Positions 9,790-22,265 of a stretch of DNA of 64,000 nucleotides are shown here, piece by piece. The position numbers were made by a program, and so were the translations under genes. Position 1 is the stretch's first letter; each line of letters opens with the position of its first letter. The stretch lies in contig NW_017189517.1 in NCBI RefSeq assembly GCF_001704415.2, positions 12,349,167 through 12,413,166 of the forward strand, written 5' to 3'. A model generated the notes under the pieces. That model saw only the letters and a program-made list of their open reading frames with translations. It ran no database searches and was not told the origin of the DNA. The DNA comes from Capra hircus (Eukaryota > Chordata > Mammalia > Artiodactyla > Bovidae).

Positions 9790-12700
9790 GGGGCCCTGGG
9801 CTGTGGTGCTATCATGAATGGCATCCACCAGCTGAAGCTTTGAATGTCAGAAGAATAGCGTTCTTTGAATTTGACCAATGGTCCCCACTCTCTTTACCTT
9901 TGAAGGGCAGCTCTGGATAAGATCATGCTTTATTTTGACAGATGAGAGAGACAGAGAGACACACACACACACAGATTGAGAGATCAAGAGAGGCACCTTG
10001 AAAATCTTTAAATGAAATGAGAGAAATGAAATGACTAATTCATTTTTGTCTCTGTGGTCATGGTTGTATATCTTTTTCTATTCTTTCTGTGGGTATAGTA
10101 AGGATAAACAGGGTTCTCCAAACACTACTCCAGGCGCCAACTCTCCATCATCCGCAAAGGCCCGGAACACATCTAAGAATGGGAAGTAAGTGAAAAGTGC
10201 CCCCATGCACCTGACATAGCTGTCACAAAGCCATGTGCTGTCCTCATTTTGTCATTCATTCATATTCATTCAGAGATTTGTGGAATGCCTTCTGTGGGCT
10301 TCGCTTTGGGTTAGTCACTGGGGAATTTAAATGAGTGAGGCAGGTGTCAGGAATATTGGGTGCACGAAAGACTAAAGAAGGGAGGAGAGAGAGGGGAGCG
10401 TCAGGAGGTGACTTTGGAAAGAAAGCTTTTAGGGCTGATTGTGATGACGGCCAAGGACTTAGAGCAATGCAAGATTTGAACTGTACTTCTCAAAAAGTGA
10501 AGAAAGGAGAAGCAGCGGCACTGATCAATCATTTTATGATTTGTAAAATCCATGAAAATCTGTCTGATCCATACACTAAGATTTGGGGTGGATTTAGAAG
10601 AATCTGGAAAGCCATTCCATAACTGGCCTGGTTTAAGTGCATGTACATTGTGGCCATATCACTGATGTACATGATATGTGTATTCTTTTCCTGTGGACTG
10701 ACCTGTACTTTGACCTACCGGAAACTGTCTTTTTGGTATTGCCAAAAACTTGGATTGGCTGAACATTTGGGATGTTAGATTTGCTCTTTGGGTTGATTCC
10801 ATGAAACAATGTTGGCTGACCTCTCTCTCTGGCTTTAGCAGAGCATGGCAATTGGAGAGAGTGTGATCTCTTGCAGATAAGATATCTCCAAGTAGGTGCT
10901 CCCTTTTGAAAGTGGCTGCAGCCCTTTGGTGAATGACTCGGGTCCTCTTCTTGTAAGCCCTCTGTCTCAGAGCTGTCGGGCATTGTGACAGGCAGAAATA
11001 CAGCCCGAAGGAGCACCCAGCCCGCATCCAGGAGAAGATGAAAGATGCCTTCGTCATGCTAAAAGCTCTAATCTAGCAATAAGCTATGTCACTACAAGAG
11101 CACAGCTTTGCTACGAAAGGTGAATTTGTAACGGTCACATATCTTATGTATTCAGCATTGGGCCGTAAATGCTGCAGTTTGATCTTATTTTCAATTCCCA
11201 AAGTGAAAGATCTATTGGCTGCCTTTTCCCCCCTCTTTTTCTCCTGAATACCATTTCAGGTTTGCATATAAAGTTGAATGTCTGCTATCCTGGAGAATAT
11301 CAAAAGCAGTGGTGAAGACATAAGACGGCCTCTCAGAGCAGTTAGAACTCATTTCAGTTATTTATCGCTGAACACCACAATCAAAATGCTGTATAAATTA
11401 TGAAGGAAGGGAATTGATGCACACACCCTCCAGCAGCTGTTTCCAAATTAGTCCCAATTCATCGTCAGCATGCGCCCACAGGTAACAGAGATGGCATTGG
11501 AGAATCACTCTGAACTCCATGCTTGCAGAAATGGCAGGCCCTGTCTGGGTATCTTGTACACACCTGTCCTGCTGACAACTGCAGGGCACAGTCTCCATTT
11601 ATTAGACCCTGATGTATAATTAGGGATACTTGTGATTGCTGCTGTGCTTTGAAAGAGCCTTGTTTTGTGTCTTTAGGCTTTGTGGGAACCCAGACTCTTA
11701 CCCTGTGAGTGAAGAGTCTCAGTGAGCCACAAAAGAGCAGTTGGTAGAATTGGAGTTCAGATGACATAGGGAACACGTACCTAATACCATTCCCGAGTTG
11801 TTAACATAGAGGCCAGCATAAATACGTTCTTAAGTAGATAAACACGATCTTATAGCCCACTTGCTGAATCTGGGCAGCTCCCAAGCTTCTGCCATGGTGA
11901 GGGCCTCCCTTCCTGCACATTCTGAGCTGGGTGTCTTTTGTCTCTCATGTATGTGACACCCAGATTGTGTGTGTTCTTGTCAATTCTTCATTCTTTGGTG
12001 GGGAGGGGGGTTATTGATGAAGAATAAAAAGTTCTCCAATAGACAGTATTCTCTTCAAGGCTATGTTTCAGGTTCTCTCTCTTATCTCCCATCAGTTGGC
12101 AGGAAGTTTGTTGGTTTTTTTTTAACTCTTTCTCTGTACATTTTCTCCTTCTCAGAAAATTTTTGTCAACAGCAGCAGTACTGACCTTCCATGAATATGG
12201 TGAGACTATCTGGTGGGGGGGTGTCATTTTCCCATACTTTCTAGAACAAAACAACGTCTGTCAGTGTGTTAGGAACACATGTTTTTATTGGTCAGAGAGA
12301 GTGGTTATTTCCTGGATTTGAGGGAGTGTGGTGGGGAAGGAGGGAGCTAGGTGGGTTTCTGCCCCAGCCCCGGGGTTTTCCCCATGGTGCCTTTTCACAA
12401 TAGTCAGCATCTGGGGTGGGTGTTGTTCTGCTGGCTTTTCTCATGTTATTTGACGTAATAACAGGGAGACATGGAGCAGTTTTTAAGAGTTCCTCTGTGC
12501 TATTTTGAGGCCAGATACAGGCTGGGAGATAGAAGGTGTGTTCTTCTCTGAAAAGTAATTGGCCTCCTCTCTTTTGAAGACAAGTTAAGCTGCCTCAGAT
12601 ATACCTCACGACCCCAAATAATGACGACCAGTATGTGCTGAGTGGGTGATATGGGCCAACCTCTGTCCCCCAGCACTTGATACATTTTGTTTCATTAATT

Positions 12701-14382
12701 CTCACCTACCAAAAGCTCATGAAGTAGGCACTATTATTATTTCCATTTGATATATGAGGAAATGGAGGCTTGGAGAGGATATTGTATGCTTATATGGGGT
12801 CTTCCAATGAACAATTTTGGCATAACCCTTCCTTAGCACCAATAATAGTAATAATCATCACTAGAATCTATCAAACTTTGACACTGTGCCCTTGTGCTAG
12901 ACCCTGAGCCACAGAGACAGATATAAGATACAATAGGTGCCCTCAAGGAACTCACAGTCTTCGCAGAGAGCAGAGGATGGCAGTGTGGTACCCACAGAGA
13001 AGCAGTCACAGAGCCTCCATTGGTGGACCCAACAGAGTCACCCCAACCAACGCCGAGGTCCAGGTGGAGAAGACATCATGTGCGGATATCAATGAAGGCT
13101 TCTGAGAAGTGACCCTTGAATCCTTTAATTGTCTCCATTTATCTCCCATGTGGCAAGGCAAGGGCAGAAGAGGAAAATGCAAATTAATCACTAAGATGGA
13201 CAGAATCCTCTCATGTTGATGAAAACGAGTGAGAGTTGTGAATGAGGTCAAAGCTAAAACTGAATGACCAGTTGTGTCTTTTTTCCCAACCTCAATTCAT
13301 TTGGGGCCAACCGACATGCAGTATAGCAGGCTTATTAGGTTAAGAAACCTACAGCTTAAAAGTTGTGTCATTCTGCTTGCTCAGTTTTATTGCCTGCATC
13401 TGAAGCTGGGTAGCCAGCCCTCTGTTTCAGGGAGGAACAGATGGAATGGGATATGTCTGAGCAGCAGAGCCAGACTACCCTGGCAGTGACTTTCAGGGAG
13501 GTATATGCAGTTTATTCTATGCTAACAGTGAGCCAAAATGACAGAACAAGAAAATAAAAAGCAGTTGCAGAGCCATACCACGGAGATCAGGAAGCATAGG
13601 TTTGGCAGAGGTTGATCAGAGACCAAACAGACCAGGCTGCCATATTTAATTTAGTTCCCTCTGCTAATGTGAGTCTGTTATTCTGTCCGATGCATCAGGC
13701 CACAGACAATCCCTTTGCCGATCCATTGGGTTATTCCCAACAAGCACTTAAACCATCAAGGCTGAGCATGCATGAAACCACAGGAGCTGTTATAGATTTT
13801 CTGTTTGTATCAGAACATGTTCACAGGTCACATGAAACCAACCCTTTTGTTGACCAGATAAGGGCTCAAGAAGAGTCAGTCACTTTCCCGGAGTCACGCA
13901 TCTAATCAGCAGATGTCAGCCTAGAATCCTGGTATTCTAATACTTGTCCTGTGCTCTTTCTACTTCAGCGTATGCTGCAGTTCTCCCAAATAGCAAGGCA
14001 CTTTGGTTAATCACACCCTCAAGGCTTGGAGCATAATCTCAGGATGTCCAGATGAGTGCTATGCCCTTCATACACCGCCATACCCATATTTGTGGATTCT
14101 GTCAGCCTCCATGAAAATGGAGACCTTGGGGAGAAACTGAAATCATTCCATTAAAAAAAAAAATGTAGCAGTAGTGATGATGAAAGGAAATAGCATGCAC
14201 TTTTCAAATACTTCACTGTTTCTCCAAAGTACGATATTCTAGTTGTGTTTAGACAGTTACCCTTTCTCAGTATTACTGTTGAGCTATCTTGAGCCTTTAA
14301 CACACCCCTTCATCAAGAAAGCAATAAAGAGAACTTGTAGATTACTATAGCTGTTTTTACTCAAGTCAGTCAACCAAGGCTG

Positions 14383-14384
<2 letters not shown>
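9790..14384. other. Long intronic stretch, mostly unannotated
   Basis: About 4.6 kb without a supported gene. It contains a short (AC)n at 9959-9973, ancient-repeat traces at 10250-10340 and 12880-12990, and minus-strand MIR-like cores at about 12650-12790 and 13860-13985. The remainder, notably 10620-11300, is AT-rich and repeat-poor and may include non-coding conserved sequence. Confidence 0.45.
12650..12790 (-). repeat. MIR-like ancient SINE
   Basis: Contains the reverse MIR core (attaattctcacc ... gaagtaggcactattattatttccatt ... gaggaaatggaggct). Confidence 0.6.

Positions 14385-14425
<41 letters not shown>
14385..14425. repeat. (TG)n microsatellite
   Basis: About 20 uninterrupted TG dinucleotides. 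Tracts of this length are usually polymorphic. Confidence 0.95.
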
Positions 14426-14430
<5 letters not shown>

Positions 14431-17019
14431 TCAGAGGCATCAATTTAAAAATTAGATTGTAGGCAGTTACAGATGATGCTGAATATCAATCAGTCCTCTC
14501 AGCCTGAGATGTTTTTCACATAGACACAGGGTATGGAAAGACAAGGACCAAGTTCAATTTGCAAATACTAGTGGAGGACATGAATATTACAGGACCAGGG
14601 CAGAGCACCCAAGCATGGTGCCTGGTAAAAGATACCATAAATGTTGGATTCAGTTCCATAAATGTCAGCTTAAATGAAGGAAACTGGAGAGGGAAGGAAG
14701 GATGCTAAAATGGAGGAAAGGGAGGACAGAAGGGGAATCTGAGACGGTTAAGTCACACCTGCTCACTGGACACATCTATCCAGAGCCAATCCTGGTAGCA
14801 GATACCACAGGAAGAGTGACTCCAACCTGTTTTTGCCAAACTGTCTCATAATGAACAGGCCTCTTTCAGCAGTCACTAGATGAGCACAGTCAGGAGCAGA
14901 TAGCTTCATAAATAAACACACCAGTTCTTTGGTTTTCGTTGGCAGGACCCAAATGGAAAACTTTCCTGCTTTAGAATGAAGAGGCAAAGTCTTGGTTGTT
15001 CTGTGTGGATTCAGTGTGGTGCAGTTCTATGTTCAGATTGAGTTGTTTGCAGGTGGGTTACTAGTGTCCAAGTCCTGTGTACTATGATCTCATGATTATG
15101 TCATTTCCTCTCATTGAGAGCCATGTATTTCTTCTAAAACAGTAGGCTGTGACTACCGCCAAAACCTCTAGTTTTGCCTCTCTGTATGAAAGTGTGTGTG
15201 TGTGTATAGTTTCACTTCAAAATTGTGGTATGCTATATGAGTACAACAATCCAATGGCCAAGTATTTAACTTTTCAAATCATCGCTATAGTTCGATGCAA
15301 TGATGATGTCAGTAATGCCTTAGTTTAGCTATTAGGCTAAGTCTAATATCACAAAGGTTTGTAGAAAACCAAAGCCCCAAACTCACTCACTCATTCTTTT
15401 TCTCTCCACCTACCCTCCCTGCCCCTCCCTCTCTGCTGTTGCTCCTTTGTAGAAAAAGACAAATGACAGAGACATAAGCTGATGTCAGAATGTATTTCTA
15501 AGAACAACATGGAGTGGAGTGTGCCTGAGAATCAGGACATTTGTAGCCTAATTGCCTTTTTCCTCCAATATCCCACATCCAGGATAGTGCAAGACCTTTG
15601 GTCACAACAAAAAGGTCAAATCTATCCAAGAAGGTATACTTATTAATAGGGCAGGAAGCTAATTAAAACATTTGAAAAGGACTTTTAATAACAAGGGGTC
15701 AATAGCACATAGGTTTGGCATACTTTGAGCTTTCACCTAGTGCCAACCAACTGTAGATGGGGCTGTTCAAAGAGCTCCTTAAATAAAACAGTCATGCAGT
15801 CTTGTGTGTATTTGAAAGGACATCAGCTATGGAGTCAGATGCACCTGGATGTGAATCCTGGCTCTATCACTGATTAACTTTGTACCTACCTCATTGGGCT
15901 ATTGTGAGGATAAAATTATCATAATCTAAAAGTAAGGCTCTTCTAGTGTCTGGCACATGGCAACTGTTTAATAAATGTCAACTAGTGATTATGCTTGCTT
16001 CAGCTGCCAAAGTACTGCAGCTGGGGACAATGTGACCTGGCCAGTATGATCCTGACCAAATAAGAGCTCTGGTTATCTGCTTGCCAGCTCCAGAAATGGG
16101 GAAGCAGAAGCCTCAGCACCGCTAGCAATACATACATCATGCCCATAGAATTGAGACAAGAAAGTCCTGGACCATCCAGGAAGAAATAGTCCAGTCATGG
16201 AAATAGTTCCTAGTAGATACACCACCACATCTCTGTGATGGTTAATATACTAACTACCATCATGTTAATAAAACCCCCTAAGGATCTGACTGCTCTGGTT
16301 CTCCAGCTTAGTCAAGAAGAGGGTTCTGCTCATGAGCCTTTAGAAGGGAGGAGTCCTTTTTTCTCCCTTCTCGCCTGCCACACAAAATCACGGACTCCGC
16401 ATGCTGCTCTCTAGAACAGGGGTCCTCGATAACTCTTCTTTTTCCTCTGTGGCTACATGGTGAGAACTCTCATTGGCACTGCTCTGGTGGAGCTCAGGTT
16501 ACATCCACTTTCCAGGTGCTGGCTGGAATTCCACTCCTCTCTCACTTGAGAAGGCTTAGGGATGCAAGAAGGGTGATGTTCAACAAGAACTCCTCCACTT
16601 TCCTCCAAGTAACAAATCTCTGTCTCTCCATCACATTCCCTCTCTCTCTCTCTCTCTGGAACTCTTTCTCCCTCCCTCCATCCCTTCCTCCCTCCTCCCC
16701 GACCCGTCTATCTATCAGTACTCCATCTTGCCTTATACCCTAATATTTTTACTTTGGGCTCAGTTCTTTCTGACCTCAAGGAATTACAGAGCTTAAATCA
16801 ATGGCATCTTCTAATGCCTCTAGGCCGAATCTGTTGTTTTTCACAACAAATAACCAATCAAGCATGGCCCACTATGGTTTGCAGTAGAAGAGCTGCAAAC
16901 TCTAAGAGAGTATGGAAACACAGTGCTAGCCAAATAATTACTATGAATCAAACAACCTGGCTAAAAATCTGGAGTGTAGAAGCATTTAAAGGTAGAGAAG
17001 AAATTTTTAATTTGTTGAA
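14426..17019. other. Intronic stretch with one MIR
   Basis: No gene supported. It holds a short (TG)n at 15191-15203, a MIR at about 15820-15985 and a (TC)n tract at 16641-16659. The rest is unique-looking. Confidence 0.45.
15820..15985 (+). repeat. MIR ancient SINE
   Basis: Plus-strand MIR pattern: ggagtcagatgcacctggatgtgaatcctggctc, then acctcattgggctattgtgaggat, then tctggcacatggcaactgtttaataaatg. Confidence 0.7.
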
Positions 17020-17530
17020 GTCAATTTTTATTTTTTTTCTTTCCTGGATTATGATTTTGGTAGCGTATTTAAGAAAATATTTGCAGACCCCAAAATGCAA
17101 AATTTTTTTTTAACTATGACCTGCCTTCTGGGAGAAAGCGAGTATAATTCATTTATTATTATTTTTAATATCTATTTGTATTTATTTATTTGCTGCACTG
17201 GTCTTGGTTGCAGCATGTGGGATCTTTGATCTTCCTTGAGACATTATGGGATCTTTAGTTGCTGCTTGCAAACTATTAGTTGTGCACGTAGGATCTAGTT
17301 CCCTGACCAGGGTTCGAACCTGGCCCCCTGCACTGGAGCATGAAGTCTTAGCCACTGGACCACCAGAGAAGTTCCCACAGGAGTTTTCATCTATGTTTCC
17401 TTCTAGATAGTGTTATGATTTTGATTTTACATTTAGGGCAATTATGTAATTTAAGTTTTGGATATGGTGCAGGGTAAAGATCAAAGTTTTGTTTTTACAT
17501 ATGGATATCTAGTTGTTCAGGATAATTACC
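17020..17530 (-). mobile_element. L1 LINE fragment, split by a SINE
   Basis: Reverse-strand L1 text is present on both sides of a CHR-2 SINE: tttcctggattatgattttggtag before it, and ttccttctagatagtgttatgattttgattttacatttagg plus catatggatatctagttgttca after it. This is the L1 region commonly read as 'Leu-rich' shadow frames. Confidence 0.65.
17146..17379 (-). mobile_element. CHR-2-type tRNA-derived SINE
   Basis: The reverse-strand tRNA-like head lies at the right end (ccctgaccagggttcgaacctggccccc ... ttagccactggaccaccagagaagttccc), with the body (gcatgtgggatctttgatcttcc) to its left. It is inserted in the L1 fragment around it. Confidence 0.75.
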
Positions 17531-17741
17531 TTCATTTCCTTAGTGTTTCATTCTTTCGTTGGGTCAGAGGGAAAATGAATGGTGGAAATCTGAACATGCT
17601 TTGACCTTCTTTTCTAGTCTGTAAACGTAGGTTTTTGAATAATGCACATTCCAAAAGTAAAAGGTAATGTGAGTTATCATGGAAGGTGAGAGGTGGGAAA
17701 CCAGTGTTGGAAGTTGATGTTAGAAATAATCATTGGATTTG

Positions 17742-17872
17742 GGAGTTCCCTAGTGGCCTGGTGGTTAGGATTCCACATTTTGACTGCCATGGCTTGGGTT
17801 CAGTCCCTGGTCAGGGACTGAGGTCCTGCAAGCTGCACAGTTTACCAGAGAAAAAGAGAGAGAGAGAGGAAA
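17742..17872 (+). mobile_element. CHR-2-type tRNA-derived SINE
   Basis: Plus-strand head ggagttccctagtggcctggtggttaggattcc, B-box region gggttcagtccctggtcaggg, then a short body and a GA-rich tail. It is diverged. Confidence 0.7.
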
Positions 17873-18011
17873 ATAAATGTAACACTTCACATTCAAAACT
17901 TACATTCCCTGAAGCAGAGTTCTCAGGCCTTTCACTGTCCATTAAACCAGTGGGAGCTTTCTGCAATCCTATTGCCAGGATTCATCCCAGACCTGGAGAC
18001 GGCAAGGCCAC

Positions 18012-18036
18012 NNNNNNNNNNNNNNNNNNNNNNNNN
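18012..18036. other. Assembly gap (25 N)
   Basis: Twenty-five consecutive undetermined bases. A round 25-N run usually marks a gap of unknown or nominal length, so distances across it are unreliable. Confidence 0.99.
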
Positions 18037-18169
18037 TTCCCTTCTTCTCATCCCTCCTTCTCTTCCCCCTTTCCTTATCCTTCGCTTCTTCCCAGGGTAT
18101 CATATGACTTTTTTCAGATGACTTTCTGAAAAGTATTGTGGGGAAGGGAGATGTCTTTTAGAGTAATCA

Positions 18170-19110
18170 TCTGGGCCTGTCAGTCCAACTTTACTGTGGC
18201 ATTCTCTCTGAGATTAACCTTCATATTTCCAGTGGGAGAAAACAGCCCAGGGGGGGTGGGAAGGGGAAGCTCTGTCAGCGGCTCCTGCAGCAATGTAAAT
18301 TGAATCTGATCCGCGACTGAATTCTTTCTAGGTGGGCATGATAATGGACCGCATAAGGATTCTGATGGATGTGCTCTTTCCTCTGTACGAGTGCGAGTCT
18401 TCGTGCATCCTTGCGTTTGGAAAATTAGAGTTCAGACTCATGCATTTCTTAGGTCTAGAGCGTCTTGACTTTTAGTCCTTCCTTTTATGTCTTTTCTATT
18501 TGGGTAGAGGCTAATTGAGCTTCTTCCAACCAGAGGGGCAGCCTTTTCCTGAAAGCTTGGCTTCTGTCGTCAGTCCCTGCTAGGGGGCAGATCGAGTCAA
18601 CTTGAGCGAATTCGAAACTTGGGAAGGGAGTACAGAGACTTGGTTGTCGGGTCGGAGCTCTGCCACAGACAACTCTGGTGACTGGGCAAGTCCCTATCAC
18701 TCATCTCTGGTCTTTGGTTTCTATGTTGGTAAACTGATTGGACCAGATGACGCTCTGAGGGGCGGCCTGCTCTGGCTAACTCTGGCAAAATATGCCATCT
18801 GGTTAGCCGGGTTTCACTCGCTCGTGGGTCTGACTTCCCATCTAGTCCCTGTCACACAGGCTTGCTTTCAGCGCAGAATTGGGCTTACACACATGAATGT
18901 GGTTTGGTCTCCCGCCATCTGGAGCAATATCGTGTGGAGGGGTGGCTCACGAAGGAAGTACCTCCAGGAGCGCTACGCGCGCACTCTGTGGAAGAGGCCT
19001 CCCACCTCTTCTCAACGAACAAGGCCCAACCTGGCGCCCGATTATGCGGCTGTAGGAAGTGCCATTTAAACAAGTAGTTTCTACGAATTCCATGGCGACA
19101 GTCCAACGTT
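18170..19110. other. Locally CpG-richer intronic segment
   Basis: Compared with its AT-rich flanks this stretch has many CpGs (for example gcgctacgcgcgcactc at 18970-18986) and few repeats apart from a diverged MIR at about 18650-18760. A 155-codon plus-strand open frame at 18602-19069 has no recognisable domain. It may be an intronic regulatory element. I see no firm promoter motif. Confidence 0.3.
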
Positions 19111-19702
19111 GGTTTAGGTTTGATCTCTGTACTTCACTGCCATGGCCCAGTTTAGTTCCTGGAGAGAAGTTAAGGATTTTGCAGCCGTTGACAAGGCCGA
19201 AAATAAATTAAATAAATAATGAGAGCCTTCTGACTTGCAAAGATTGTAGGATACTTGTCCTTCACAACCAAAACGGAATCAGAATTCTATTTCACAACAT
19301 TTATCACTGTCTGATTTCACATACTGGTAAGTTTTCCCCACTCAGGCACATGTTGGATTAGAGTACTAAAAAATCTCTTTTCTCCAGGACTCAGCTCATC
19401 CCAATGTGCCTACTCAGTTTATAACTTGGAGGAGCGCTTGCGCCCCTGGCTCCCAGCACTACACCACTCCCTTTTGCCTTAGAGAGAATGCAATGGGTCC
19501 AGAGTCTCTTATCTATATCAGAAATATGACCGTTTGATGCAAGTACCATCGTAGAGCTCTTGTGAGATTATTACGGCTCCACAGAACTTCAAATTCAGTC
19601 CTTTCTGTTCCAGCACGCATCTTTTGGTGTCTCTGGTGCCCTCTTCTTGTACTCACTCCACATGCCATGGATTCTTCTTGAGTTAGGAGCAGTTGGTGGG
19701 GA

Positions 19703-22265
19703 TTCAGTTCAGTTCAGTCTCTCAGTCATGTCAACTCTTTGCGACCCACGAACGGCAGCAAAGCCAGGCCTCCCTGTCCTATCACAACTCCCGGAGTCCA
19801 CCAAACCCATGTCCATTGAGTTGAGTGATGCCATCCAACCATATCTTCCTCTGTTCCCTTCTCCTCCTGCCTCAAGTCGTTCCAGCATCAGGGTCATTTT
19901 CAAATGAGTCAGCTCTTCGCATCAGATGGCCAAGTATTGGAGTTTTAGCTTCAAAATCAGTCCTTCCAATGTACACCCGGACTGATCTCCTTTAGCGGAT
20001 GGACTGGTTGGATCTCCTGGCAGTCCAAGGGATCTCAGGAGTCTTCCTAAACACCACAGTTCAAAGCATCAATTCTTCAGTGCTCAGCTTTCTTTATAGT
20101 CCAACTCTCCATCCCATACATGGTACTGGGAACAATAATGCCTTGACTAGACGGACCTTGTTGACAAAGTAATGTCTCTGCTGTTGCTAATATTGCTGTC
20201 TAGGTTGTCATAATTCCTTCCAAGGAGTAAGTGTCTTTTATTTTCATTGGCTGCGTCACCATCTGCAGTGATTTTGTCGCACCCAAAATTAAGTCTGCAC
20301 TTGTTTTACTGTCGCGTCTATTTCCATGAAGAGAGATGGGACCAGATTGCCATGATTGTTTTGCTGCTATGTTAAGTTTTAAGCCAACTTTTTCACTCTC
20401 CTCTTTCACTTTCATCAAGGAGGCTCTTTACTTCTTCTTCACTTCGCCATAAGAGTGGTGTCATCTACATATCTGAAGGTTAGTTGATATTTCTCCCGGC
20501 AATCTTGTGTTCCAGCTTGCTCTATTCCATTGCCCAGCGTTTCTCATGAGTGTACTCTGCATAGAAGTTAAATAGCAGGTGACATATATATAGTTGATGT
20601 ACTCCTTTTCCTAATTTGCGAACCAGTCTGTTGTTCCTTGTCCAATTCATAACTGTTGCTTCCTGACCTGCATACAGGTTTCTCAAGAGGTAGGTCAGGT
20701 TGGTCTGGTATTCCATCTCTTTCAGAATTTTCTGCATTTATTGTGATCCATGCAGTCAAAGGCTTTGGCATAGTCAAAAAGCAGAAATAGATCTTTTCTT
20801 GGACACTCTCTTGCTTTTTGTGATGATCCAGCAGATGTTGGCAGTTTGATCTCTGGTTCCTCTGCTTTCTAAAACCAGCTTGAACATCCAGAAGTTCATA
20901 GTTCAATGTACTGATGAGCCTAGCTGTGAGAGAATTTGAGCATTACTTACTAGCATGGAGAGTGGTGCAATTGTGTGGTGTAGTTGAGTATTCTTGGCAT
21001 TGCCCTTCTTTGGGATTGGGAATGAAAACTGACCTTTTCCAAGTCCTGTGGCCACTGCTGAGTTTTCCAAATTTGCTGACATATTGAGTGCAGCACCTTT
21101 CACAGCATCATCTTTTAGGATTTGAAGTAGTTCAACTGGAATTCCATCACCTCCACTATCTTTGTTCGTAGTATGCTTCCTCAGGCCCACTGACTTCACA
21201 TTCCAAGATGTCTGCTCAGATGAGTGATCACACCATTGTGATTATCTGGGTCGTGAATGATCTTTTTTGTACAGATCTTCTGTGTATTCTTGTCACCTCT
21301 TCTTATATTTCTGCTCCTGTTAGGTCCCTACCATTTCTGTCCTTTATTGAGCCCATCTTTTGCATGAAATGTTCCCTTGGTATCTCTAATTTTCTTGAGA
21401 GATCTCTAGTCTTTGCCGTTCTTTTGTCTTCCTCTATTTCTTTGCATTGATCACTGAGGAAGGCTTTCTTATCTCTCCTTGCTATTCTTTGGAACTCTTC
21501 ATTCAGATGGTTATATCTATCCTTTTCGCCTTTGCTTTTCACTTCTCTTCTTTTCACAGCTATTTGTAAGGCCTCCCCAGACAGCTATTTTGTCTTTTGG
21601 CATTTCTTTTTCTTGGGGACGGTGTTGATCCCTGTTCTCCTGTACAATGTCACGAACCTCCGTCCATAGTTCATCACGCACTCTGTCATCAGGATCTAGT
21701 CCCTTAAATCTATTTCTTCACTTTCCACTGTATAATCATAAGGGATTTGATTTAGGTCATATCTGAATGGTCTAGTGGTTTTCCGCCACTTTCTTCAATT
21801 TAAGTCTGATTGGCAATAGGAGTTCATGATCTGAGCCACAGTCAGCTCCCTAGTCTTGTTTTTGCTGACTGTATAGAGCTTCTCCATCTTTGGCTGCAAA
21901 GAATTAATCAATCTGTTTCAGTGCGTTGACCATCTGGTGATGTCCATGTGTAGAGTTCTTCTCTTGTGTTGTTGGAAGAGTGTGTTTGCTATGACCAGTG
22001 TGTTCTCTTGGCAGAATTCTACTAGCCTTTGCCCTGCTTTATCCGTACTCCAAGGCCAAATTTGCCTGTTACTCAGGTGGTTTCTTGACTTCCTACTTTT
22101 ACATTCCAGTCCCCTATAATGAAAAGGACATCTTTTTTTGGGTATTAGTTTCTAAAAGGTCTTGTATCTTCATAGAACCGTTCAACTTTAGCTTCTTCAG
22201 CATTACTGGTTGGAGCATAGACTTAGATTACCGTGCTATTGAATGGCTTGCCTTGGACATGGAAC
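19703..22265 (-). mobile_element. BovB LINE, long decayed copy (endonuclease to 3' end)
   Basis: Read on the minus strand, this 2.56-kb copy covers the APE-type endonuclease region (22265 down to about 21200), then the reverse transcriptase (about 21200 to 19900), then the (TTCAGT)n tail at 19703-19725. Frames are broken by many single-base insertions and deletions as well as stops, so no protein can be made. It is the most complete BovB in the window but has lost the 5' end. Confidence 0.9.

Noticed and set aside
9757..9840. Poly(T) plus CHR-like text as a SINE
   Set aside because: The sequence after the T run does not match the CHR-2 or Bov bodies well enough to call.
18602..19069. 155-codon open frame next to the assembly gap
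   Set aside because: No recognised domain, and it overlaps a MIR remnant. The length is possible by chance in a CpG-richer segment.
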